Shown piece after piece: positions 55,489 through 62,857 of a stretch of DNA of 64,000 bases. Under the pieces are notes generated by a model. That model had not been told where the DNA came from. It ran no database searches and saw only the letters and a program-made list of their open reading frames with translations. Where the stretch lies: positions 620,001-684,000 of the forward strand of contig OY787448.1 in NCBI GenBank assembly GCA_963678855.1, read 5' to 3'. Every line of letters starts with the position of its first letter. Within the stretch, counting starts at the first letter, position 1. A program made the translations under genes and the position numbers. This DNA comes from F22 sp963678855 (GTDB taxonomy: Bacteria; Bacteroidota; Bacteroidia; Bacteroidales; Bacteroidaceae).

Positions 55489-57681
55489 TTATAGTTGACT
55501 CTTTAAAAAAAAATCAAGTTGCCCTCCAGCCAATATCTGCTCGTGAGTGATAGTTGTACCTTCTAGAGTGATACCGTTCAACTGGATTTTTTCAATAGCA
55601 GTTGAAGACAAATCACCAACAGCTTTCACAACAAATTGTTTACCATTAGGCAATTTCAAAGTCAATTCACGACACAAAGGGATACCTAATTCGTATATGC
55701 CACCTGCAGGATCTACTGGATAGAAGCCCATAGCAGAGAACACATACCAAGCCGACATCTGACCGCAGTCTTCATTACCACACAAACCTTCAGGAGTGTT
55801 CGTATAGAACTCATTCATGACTTGGCGAATCAATTTACGTCCTTTATCAGGGTTAGCCGTCTTGTTGTAAAGGTAAGCTACATGGTGACTAGGTTCGTTA
55901 CCATGTGCATACTGACCAATCATACCTGTAGAGAACAAAGGCAGCTCTTCGTGAGATTCAACTGAAGCGCCAAAGAACTCATCTAGTTTCTTCTCGAAAG
56001 CTTCAGCTCCGCCCATTAAGTCTACAAGGCCATCAATGTCTTGCTGTACGTTCCAAAGATACTGCCAGCCATTGCTTTCTGTAATATCTGTAGTATATTC
56101 TCTTGGATCAAATGGAGTTTTGAATTTGCCAACTTTATCTTTTGGTTGCATGAATTTAGTCTCTGCATTGAAAAGATTTTTGTAGAACTTAGCTCTTCTC
56201 TCAAACTCTTTACCTAGATCTTCCTTGCCTAAAGCTTTAGCAATTCGAGCTATTGTAGCATCATCATAAGCATACTCCAAAGTCTTAGATAACGACTCGT
56301 GCTCCATGCTCCATGGTAAGTAGCCATACTTTTTATAAAGGCCTAATCCACGGTAATCATCATCATTAGCTGTTGCAACACAAGCTTCAAGTGCCGCTTC
56401 ATAATCAAAACCACCGATACCCTTTAGAATAGCATCTGCAATCACTGGAGCACTGTGGTAACCAATCATCATATCCGTCTCGCTACCTTGCATATTCCAT
56501 ACAGGAATGCGACCATGTTGGTGTTGGAAGTCTATGAATGACTGAACCATATCTCCTACTCGTTCTGGAAACAAGAAAGTATATAATGGATGTGCTGCAC
56601 GATATGTATCCCACAAAGAGAAACGACTATAGTGATGCTTGTTTGTGTCAGTTAGCTTGTATACCTTTTTATCTGGTCCTCGATAGCTACCATCTTCATC
56701 ATCATACACAACAGGTGCCAGCATCGTGTGATACAATGCTGTATAGAAAGTCGCCTTTTGGTTGGCATCTTCTGTATCAATTTGAATCTTCTTCAACTCG
56801 TCATTCCATTGTGCTTCTGCATAAGCCAGAAAAGCATCAAAAGATTGATTACCAGCACGCTTCACATCAGCTTGTAGATTGTCAAATGCATTATCGCTAT
56901 TTACAGCAGAAAGAGCTGTATACACTTCGATTTGTGTACCAGCTGCTAGTGTATCGTAGTACAAGATAGCATTCATAGCTACTTGTCCTTTCTCAAGCTG
57001 CACTGTATCTATCTCAATACGATCCCAAGGAGCAGAGACGGTTGTAGCAAAGAAAAGAGTTTGACTTCTTGCCCAACCATCGCTATGGCGCACACCAGAC
57101 AGTGATTGCTTATCAACAACTTGAATAGCTGCGTCGAGAGTCTTGTCCCAGTTCATTGACTTAGACAAGTTTAAACGGATAGCAGATGCGCCTCCGCTTT
57201 TGAATGTGTAACGCTGTACACCAGAACGCAATCCAGCTGTAAGCTCCACGTCAATATTGTAATCTTCTAGATATACTTTATAATATCCAGCATGAGCTTC
57301 CTCATTATCATGCGAAAAGCGGCTATGTACTCCAAGTGGTTTGTCGGCCACCTTTTCAGGGAAACGTACTGGCATGAAAGAAATATCATACAAGTCGCCA
57401 GCACCTGTTCCCGACAAGTGCGTGTGGCTAAACCCAGCAATAGTACTGTCTGGATAGAAATAACCTGATATACGGTCCCAACCTGGTAGTCCATTATCAG
57501 GACTTAGCTGTACCATACCAAAAGGAACTTGTGCACCTGGATAAGTATTACCCACAAAATCAGTACCAATAAATGGATTGACTAATTGTGCTAAGTTAGT
57601 TTCTTTACGAACATGCTGTTGGCCACATGAATAACACATGATGGCCAATACTACTAGAATAAAAGGTTTCAAGATTCTCAT
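55489..57681 (-). CDS. GH92 family alpha-mannosidase #4 (lipoprotein)
   Basis: 730 aa from the start at 57681 (MRILKPFILVVLAIMCYSC, lipobox Cys about 19); an extension to 57750 has no signal character. GH92 landmarks: LVNPFIGTDFVGNTYPGAQ, FSLWDTYRAAHPLY (about 357), ITESNGWQYLWNVQQDI (about 535) and GNEDCGQMSAWYVFSAMG (about 635). The frame ends LDFFLKSQL within a T9 tract (coding strand, 55505-55513); adding one T would continue into the CBM9-like domain. Second intact gene of the nagB-led operon, 81 bp after the broken GH47. Confidence 0.92.
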   Translation of the reverse strand: MRILKPFILVVLAIMCYSCGQQHVRKETNLAQLVNPFIGTDFVGNTYPGAQVPFGMVQLSPDNGLPGWDRISGYFYPDSTIAGFSHTHLSGTGAGDLYDISFMPVRFPEKVADKPLGVHSRFSHDNEEAHAGYYKVYLEDYNIDVELTAGLRSGVQRYTFKSGGASAIRLNLSKSMNWDKTLDAAIQVVDKQSLSGVRHSDGWARSQTLFFATTVSAPWDRIEIDTVQLEKGQVAMNAILYYDTLAAGTQIEVYTALSAVNSDNAFDNLQADVKRAGNQSFDAFLAYAEAQWNDELKKIQIDTEDANQKATFYTALYHTMLAPVVYDDEDGSYRGPDKKVYKLTDTNKHHYSRFSLWDTYRAAHPLYTFLFPERVGDMVQSFIDFQHQHGRIPVWNMQGSETDMMIGYHSAPVIADAILKGIGGFDYEAALEACVATANDDDYRGLGLYKKYGYLPWSMEHESLSKTLEYAYDDATIARIAKALGKEDLGKEFERRAKFYKNLFNAETKFMQPKDKVGKFKTPFDPREYTTDITESNGWQYLWNVQQDIDGLVDLMGGAEAFEKKLDEFFGASVESHEELPLFSTGMIGQYAHGNEPSHHVAYLYNKTANPDKGRKLIRQVMNEFYTNTPEGLCGNEDCGQMSAWYVFSAMGFYPVDPAGGIYELGIPLCRELTLKLPNGKQFVVKAVGDLSSTAIEKIQLNGITLEGTTITHEQILAGGQLDFFLKSQL

Positions 57682-57762
57682 CTTACAAAAATGGTTTTTA
57701 AAGTTAAGGGAGCGCAAGAAGCAGAATATTCTCCCGGTGCCAAAGCACAAGGAGAAGGATTC

Positions 57763-58778
57763 TTATAATTCTACCGACGGACGTGCCATCTTATAACGAC
57801 CTGTCCAGTCTTTGTCCCAAGTATTTTTAAGTGGATGAGCTTCTGTGTTCAACACATAGTCATCAAAATTAAACACGCTTTCTGGTGCAAAGAACAAATT
57901 GCAATACTTCATCGTTTCTGCAAAGAAGAAACTTTCTAGAGTGTCCCATTTTTTTTCGTACGTACATCTCTAACTTGTACATAGCCATTCGGCACTTGAC
58001 AGTATTTCTCGATAGACTCAAACATCGTCTTACCCATCTCGTAATACTTATCACCTCCTATAGCTTTCCATACGTAATATGTAGACTCAATAGCTTCTGG
58101 ACGAATCATATAGTATGAAGACATAATCTCCATTTTTTTATAGTCAATAGACTCAGGTTCGAGACCTTCCATCATCCACATTTTGTAGATAGATGCTTGC
58201 AGCGATTCAGCTTCAGCTGTTTTTCCTTCAAGGATCAAACATCCTCCCCAAAAACAATCCAATGCACCGCAGATAGTGGCTGTGCGTTCACCAGTATTCA
58301 TATCAGCACCAGTCGGTGTATCAAATACAGGCATCAAACGATCTGCTAGATCAGTAGCAAGCTCCAAAAACTTTGGATCTCCATCTAACTGATAAGCAGA
58401 AACTAATCCACAGACTATACGAATAGCGATCTCAAACTGTTGAACTTCCATATCCAAGTCGAAAGTCAGACGTTCTTTGATTAGTTGTTTAGCTTCCACC
58501 TTAGCAGAGTCTAGTCCCATCAGGTGCATTGTACTAAAAGCATCGACTGGAGTCATCAACAATGTGTGACTATACCAATTGTGCCCTTTCTCGCTAATTG
58601 GATTAACTGCATCCATACTATAAGCGTAGCTCTTGTACGCATCCCATCCCTTTTGGAATGCCGTCTTCACTCGCACAGCATAGATTTCTTTCTCTGTAGG
58701 CTGCTATGGCTTATCAGCACAGCCAGCCGTAATTAATAATGCTATCAAACATGTTACTAAGAATTGCTTCTTGCGCAT
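57763..58778 (-). pseudogene. GH47 family alpha-1,2-mannosidase, disrupted by an amber codon and a frameshift
   Basis: GH47 removes alpha-1,2-mannose from high-mannose N-glycans. Reading from ATG 58778: MRKKQFLVTCLIALLITAGC is a lipoprotein signal, then ADKP and an in-frame TAG at codon 25 (58704-58706), then QPTEKEIYAVRVKTAFQKGWD in the same frame. The body (58676-57936) is GH47-like: GWDAYKSYAYSMDAVNPISEKG, LLMTPVDAFSTMHLMGL, MIRPEAIESTYYVWKAIGG. At an A8 tract (coding strand, within 57949-57960) the frame runs into TAG, while the neighbouring frame carries the conserved end KKWDTLESFFFAETMKYC and NTEAHPL to a stop at 57763. One extra A would restore it. The open part could still make a truncated protein. 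Confidence 0.85.
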
Positions 58779-58843
58779 AATTGTAATAGATTTTTTATAT
58801 ACAGATAATGTTCGAATGTGTTATGGAAAAGGATAGCACATTT

Positions 58844-59659
58844 TTATGCTTTGAGTAGTGTTTGAGGATCTAAATTTTCTGCCTCAATATCTTTAAAGTA
58901 CTTATATGTACCTACTTTTAGTTCGTCTGTTGCTGCTTCATCACATACAATGATACCTTGACGGTGCAGTTGTAGTGCCGAGATAGTCCACATATGTGTT
59001 ACCCCCCCCTCTACAGCTTGATGTAAAGCTCTAGCTTTACTATGACCATTTACAAGAATCAACACTTCACGTGCATCTAGCACTGTACCAACACCTACGG
59101 TTAAAGCTAACTTAGGTACTTTATTGACATCGTTATCAAAGAAACGAGAATTTGCAATGATTGTATCTGTAGTCAATGTCTTAAGACGTGTACGACCACT
59201 TAGAGAAGAGCATGGTTCATTGAATGCGATATGTCCATCAGGGCCGATGCCACCAAGAAAAAGATCAATCCCACCTACAGCAGCAATCTTCTCTTCATAC
59301 TGTTGACATTCAAGTTCTAGGTCTTCGGCATTTCCGTTCAAGATATTGACCTGCTCAGGTTTTGCGTCAACCTTAGAAAATAGGTTCGTCCACATAAAAG
59401 AATGGTAGCTTTGTTCGTGATCTTCTGGAAGTCCAACATACTCATCCATATTGAAAGTAATCACATGCTCGAAAGACAAAGCACCTTCTTGATGCAGCTT
59501 GACCATTGCACGATACATCCCTAGTGGAGAAGAGCCCGTAGGAAGCCCCAACACAAATGGCTTTTCTGCTGTTGGTTTTGCTTCATTAATACGATTTGCT
59601 ACATAGTTAGCAGCCCACTTAGATAATACGTCATAGTCTGGTTGAATAATCAATCTCAT
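58844..59659 (-). CDS. nagB: Glucosamine-6-phosphate deaminase
   Basis: 271 aa, close to the E. coli length. Converts GlcN6P to fructose-6-P and ammonia; probably hexameric, cytoplasmic. All catalytic residues are present at E. coli numbering: Asp72 in FNMDEYVG and Asp141, His143, Glu148 in GGIGPDGHIAFNEP. Phosphate-binding LPTGSSPLGMYR is at 39-50, and SRFFDNDVNKVPKLALTVGVG follows. First gene of the operon nagB-GH47-GH92-CBM9-TIM (65 bp to GH47), with a -7 box and an operator copy upstream. It supplies the last step for GlcNAc freed by the locus, although no nagA is in the window. Confidence 0.96.
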   Translation of the reverse strand: MRLIIQPDYDVLSKWAANYVANRINEAKPTAEKPFVLGLPTGSSPLGMYRAMVKLHQEGALSFEHVITFNMDEYVGLPEDHEQSYHSFMWTNLFSKVDAKPEQVNILNGNAEDLELECQQYEEKIAAVGGIDLFLGGIGPDGHIAFNEPCSSLSGRTRLKTLTTDTIIANSRFFDNDVNKVPKLALTVGVGTVLDAREVLILVNGHSKARALHQAVEGGVTHMWTISALQLHRQGIIVCDEAATDELKVGTYKYFKDIEAENLDPQTLLKA

Positions 59660-59694
59660 ATGCTTATAGGTTAATCAGGTTATTTATTATGTGA

Positions 59695-59702
59695 CAAAGA
59701 TA
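59695..59702 (-). promoter_or_regulatory. -7 box of the nagB operon
   Basis: The minus strand reads TATCTTTG, 35 bp upstream of nagB; no -33 TTTG. The operator element lies 54 bp further upstream. Confidence 0.55.
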
Positions 59703-59756
59703 GCTGGTTACAACACCTAAACCAAGAGGTAAAGACTATCTCAATTATCATATATT

Positions 59757-59771
59757 ATATGCTAATCCGAC
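59757..59771 (-). promoter_or_regulatory. Putative AraC operator upstream of nagB
   Basis: The minus strand reads GTCGGATTAGCATAT; the first 11 bases are identical to the susC copy. Distance to the -7 box is 54 bp, against 53 in the other two. Confidence 0.55.
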
Positions 59772-59890
59772 TTTCAACAGAATTCTGAAATCAAAACGAG
59801 AAATCTATTGTATCTTTCAAAACAAGACATATATTATACAAACAAGGAGAAAATCCCTCTATTATAAGAGAAAAGCATGTATAACAAAGA

Positions 59891-59922
59891 CAGGACGTGC
59901 CAATCTTGATTGACACGTCCTG
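59891..59922 (-). terminator. Terminator of the ugd-HAD unit
   Basis: CAGGACGTGCCAAT pairs with ATTGACACGTCCTG (14 bp, one wobble, 4-nt loop). TCTTTGTT follows on the minus strand. It lies 35 bp past the HAD gene stop. Confidence 0.7.
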
Positions 59923-59957
59923 CTATACTATTTATGCTATTCTGATTGCTATAAAAA

Positions 59958-60374
59958 CTAGAACCATCCGAAACGCTTCTTCTTTCTAGATGTTTCGTCT
60001 TCCAAAGTAAGATTTTCTGGTCTTTCATAAGCTCGATTGCTTTTTACCATACTATAGACTTCACCCCATTGGATAGCTCCACCTATATTACGGTCATCAA
60101 TAAACAAGTCGGCTTTAATCTTTCTAGAGAAAGTTTTCATTTCAGCGTCTTCCTCCGGAAAATCTCTATTCACGGCATAGAAATCCACTCCACGCTCACG
60201 ACACCATTCTACCGCTTCTTTGAGACGTCTTCCTTCACGAACAGTCCATAGAATTAACTCATGGCCATCGGCATGCAACATCTTCAAAGTTTGTATGGCA
60301 AACGGACGTTCTGGACCGATTTCTGGATAAGCATCCGTTACAATAGTTCCGTCAAAATCAACAGCAATCTTCAT
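59958..60374 (-). CDS. Small HAD-superfamily phosphatase-like protein
   Basis: 138 aa, minimal HAD fold without a large cap. Motif I AVDFDGTIV (Asp about 6 and 8) right at the N-terminus, motif II LILWTVREG (Thr about 44), motif III/IV KIKADLFIDDRNIGG (Lys about 85, Asp pair about 92-93). The basic tail ends SRKKKRFGWF. Similar short proteins occur in Bacteroides; the substrate is unknown. 19 bp downstream of ugd, so probably cotranscribed. Confidence 0.8.
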   Translation of the reverse strand: MKIAVDFDGTIVTDAYPEIGPERPFAIQTLKMLHADGHELILWTVREGRRLKEAVEWCRERGVDFYAVNRDFPEEDAEMKTFSRKIKADLFIDDRNIGGAIQWGEVYSMVKSNRAYERPENLTLEDETSRKKKRFGWF

Positions 60375-60393
60375 ATAGTAAAATCAAATATAA

Positions 60394-61713
60394 TTAGTTG
60401 TTGCGACCAATACAGTCATATTCAAAACCAGCTTCAATGACTTCAGTTGGTTCATAAATATTACGTCCATCAATAAGCAAAGGATTTTTCATTGCTTTCT
60501 TCATGACTCCCCAAGAAGGTAGACGGAATTGCTTCCATTCTGTGATTAGCAATAGTGCATCTGCATCTAGAACAGCATCATACATATCAGCTGCATACTC
60601 TACTACATTCCCAATACGGCGTTGACACTCTTCTATTGCAATTGGATCATACACACGTACCGTACAACCAGCTTCTCGAAGCAAATCGATAGTAACCAAA
60701 GAAGTCGCTTCACGCATATCATCAGTTTCAGGCTTAAAGCTTAGTCCCCATATAGCAATTTTCTTACCTTTGAGCTCGCCACCAAACTTTTCAGAAAGCT
60801 TCTTGAATACCACATGTTTTTGGTGATCATTCACCTCCTCTACAGCGTTCAAAACACGCATATCGTATCCATTTTGCTCAGCAGTCTTAATCAAAGCCTT
60901 AACGTCTTTAGGGAAACAAGACCCACCATATCCACAACCTGGATATAAGAACTTACGACCGATACGCGTATCGCTACCAATCCCTTTACGTACCATGTTT
61001 ACATCAGCGCCAACCAACTCACATAGATTAGCGATATCATTCATAAAGCTAATACGTGTTGCTAACATAGAGTTTGCTGCATACTTAATCATCTCTGCAG
61101 ATGGAATATCAGTAAAGATTACACGGAAGTTGTTGATAAGGATAGGACGGTACAGTTTCTCCATCAACTTCTTCGCTTGCTCGCTTTCTACACCGACAAC
61201 CACACGGTCAGGAGACATAAAGTCTGAGATAGCCGCACCCTCTTTCAAAAATTCAGGATTAGATGCTACATCAAATGAAATGTCTACACCACGCTTGTCT
61301 AATTCTTCTTGAATAGCTGCTTTCACCTTTTGTGCAGTACCTACAGGCACAGTACTCTTTGTGACAAGTACCTTATAGTTTGACATATAGCGACCTACGG
61401 TACGAGCTACTTCAAGGACATACTTCAAGTCAGCACTACCATCCTCATCTGGTGGAGTTCCTACTGCACTAAACACAACCTCAACATCATCAAGCACAGT
61501 CTTAAGATCTGTAGTAAACTGAAGACGACCTTCACGATGGTTACGAGTCACCATCTCATCTAGACCTGGTTCGTAGATTGGCATAATACCACTTTGAAGA
61601 TTCTCAATCTTCTTCTCATCTACATCAACACATGTTACATTAACACCCATCTCAGCGAAACATGTACCACTCACAAGGCCTACATAGCCTGTACCTACTA
61701 CTGCTATATTCAT
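60394..61713 (-). CDS. ugd: UDP-glucose 6-dehydrogenase
   Basis: 439 aa. Oxidises UDP-glucose to UDP-glucuronate with two NAD+, for capsule or LPS sugars. N-terminal Rossmann loop VVGTGYVGLVSG (about 5-16), VGTPPDEDGSADL (about 84), STVPVGT (about 120), SNPEFLKEG (about 151), the catalytic Cys 266 in GYGGSCFPKDV, and a second Rossmann domain starting KKIAIWGLSFKPETDDMREA (about 318). Intact, cytoplasmic. First gene of the ugd-HAD unit. Confidence 0.95.
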   Translation of the reverse strand: MNIAVVGTGYVGLVSGTCFAEMGVNVTCVDVDEKKIENLQSGIMPIYEPGLDEMVTRNHREGRLQFTTDLKTVLDDVEVVFSAVGTPPDEDGSADLKYVLEVARTVGRYMSNYKVLVTKSTVPVGTAQKVKAAIQEELDKRGVDISFDVASNPEFLKEGAAISDFMSPDRVVVGVESEQAKKLMEKLYRPILINNFRVIFTDIPSAEMIKYAANSMLATRISFMNDIANLCELVGADVNMVRKGIGSDTRIGRKFLYPGCGYGGSCFPKDVKALIKTAEQNGYDMRVLNAVEEVNDHQKHVVFKKLSEKFGGELKGKKIAIWGLSFKPETDDMREATSLVTIDLLREAGCTVRVYDPIAIEECQRRIGNVVEYAADMYDAVLDADALLLITEWKQFRLPSWGVMKKAMKNPLLIDGRNIYEPTEVIEAGFEYDCIGRNN

Positions 61714-61812
61714 ATCTAAATTGGTTATTGATTCTTTATATATTCAACATAAGTCTCTCCTAAACCTAATAGGAGTCACATTTACTGATTCAGAAAACAC
61801 CAGCAAACGACA

Positions 61813-61844
61813 CAAAGATAATCACATTGAAGCAAGCCCCCAAA
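61813..61844 (-). promoter_or_regulatory. Promoter of ugd
   Basis: On the minus strand TTTG (61841-61844), 20-bp spacer, TATCTTTG (61813-61820), both consensus. The leader would be about 93 nt and can form a small hairpin (ACTCCTA...TAGGAGA, about 61758-61775). Confidence 0.65.
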
Positions 61845-61868
61845 TTTATAGACTTCTTTTTTAAACGG

Positions 61869-62768
61869 TTATTTAAGCAAAAAACGCTTCGTTAATCCAT
61901 CATAGACGTCAATTCGTCTGTCACGTAAAAATGGCCACCATCTACGCACTTGCTCACTGCGCTCCATATCTACGTCTTGTAAAATAAGCTGATCTTTATC
62001 TTGTGTAGCTTGTGTCAACAGCTCTCCTTGAGGACCCGCCACAAAGCTTGATCCCCAAAAAGAGATACCACCTGTAACACCTGATGGATCTGGTTCATAC
62101 CCTGTTCTATTCACGGTGACCACAGGTATACCATTTGCTACCGCATGACCACGCTGTACAGTAATCCACGCATTCACTTGACGTAATTGTTCTTCCATAT
62201 CATCTCTGCTGTCCCAACCGATAGCTGTAGGATAGATCAACATCTCTGCCCCTTTCATAGCCATCAGTCGAGCTGCCTCTGGATACCACTGATCCCAACA
62301 CACCAATACTCCTAAGCGACCGATAGAAGTGTCAATAGGTTCGAACCCCTGATCACCTGGTGTAAAGTAGAACTTTTCATAATAAGCAGGATCGTCTGGT
62401 ATGTGCATTTTACGATAGGTGCCTGCAATGCTACCATCTGAATCAAAAACAACAGCCGTGTTGTGATACAAACCAGGAGCGCGACGTTCGAACAAAGAGG
62501 TGACAAGCACCACGCCATTATTTCTTGCCGCATCACTATAGACTTTGCATGATGGTCCTTCTGGAATAGGTTCTGCCAAGTCGAACAGATCAACATCTTC
62601 TGTCTGACAGAAATATAAGCTGTTATGTAACTCCTGCAAAACCACCAGCTGTGCGCCTTGCGATGCAGCAGCTTCAATCTGGCGTAGCATCGTAATTCGA
62701 TTACTGGTAATACTGTCTACATTATGCTGTTGAACAAGAGCTACACGTATAGTTCGTTTATCTTCCAT
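61869..62768 (-). CDS. aguB: N-carbamoylputrescine amidase
   Basis: 299 aa nitrilase-superfamily amidohydrolase; splits N-carbamoylputrescine to putrescine, CO2 and ammonia in the agmatine route of polyamine synthesis. The catalytic triad is Glu46 in LQELHNSLYF, Lys120 in YRKMHIPDDP and Cys157 in VLVCWDQWYPEAAR. The AguB-type stretches YYEKFYFTPGD and WWPFLRDRRIDVY near the C-terminus support the specific call over a generic nitrilase. Cytoplasmic. 89 bp after lysA, with a likely terminator between. Confidence 0.92.
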   Translation of the reverse strand: MEDKRTIRVALVQQHNVDSITSNRITMLRQIEAAASQGAQLVVLQELHNSLYFCQTEDVDLFDLAEPIPEGPSCKVYSDAARNNGVVLVTSLFERRAPGLYHNTAVVFDSDGSIAGTYRKMHIPDDPAYYEKFYFTPGDQGFEPIDTSIGRLGVLVCWDQWYPEAARLMAMKGAEMLIYPTAIGWDSRDDMEEQLRQVNAWITVQRGHAVANGIPVVTVNRTGYEPDPSGVTGGISFWGSSFVAGPQGELLTQATQDKDQLILQDVDMERSEQVRRWWPFLRDRRIDVYDGLTKRFLLK

Positions 62769-62805
62769 GGTAGAAAATATTTAGTTAGGTATTAGAAAAG
62801 CGGAA

Positions 62806-62831
62806 GTCCAAGCTTCATCTGAAGCCTGGAC
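62806..62831 (-). terminator. Possible terminator of lysA
   Basis: On the minus strand GTCCAGGCTTCA pairs with TGAAGCTTGGAC (one mismatch, 2-nt loop), followed by TTCCGCTTTTC. It lies 27 bp past the lysA stop. Confidence 0.55.
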
Positions 62832-62857
62832 AACACTTGATATTTTATGTAGCTAAA

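Noticed and set aside
35936..59659. Yeast alpha-mannan utilisation locus
   Set aside because: No GH76, GH99 or GH38 genes are present, while GH47, GH130 and NagB point to N-glycans.
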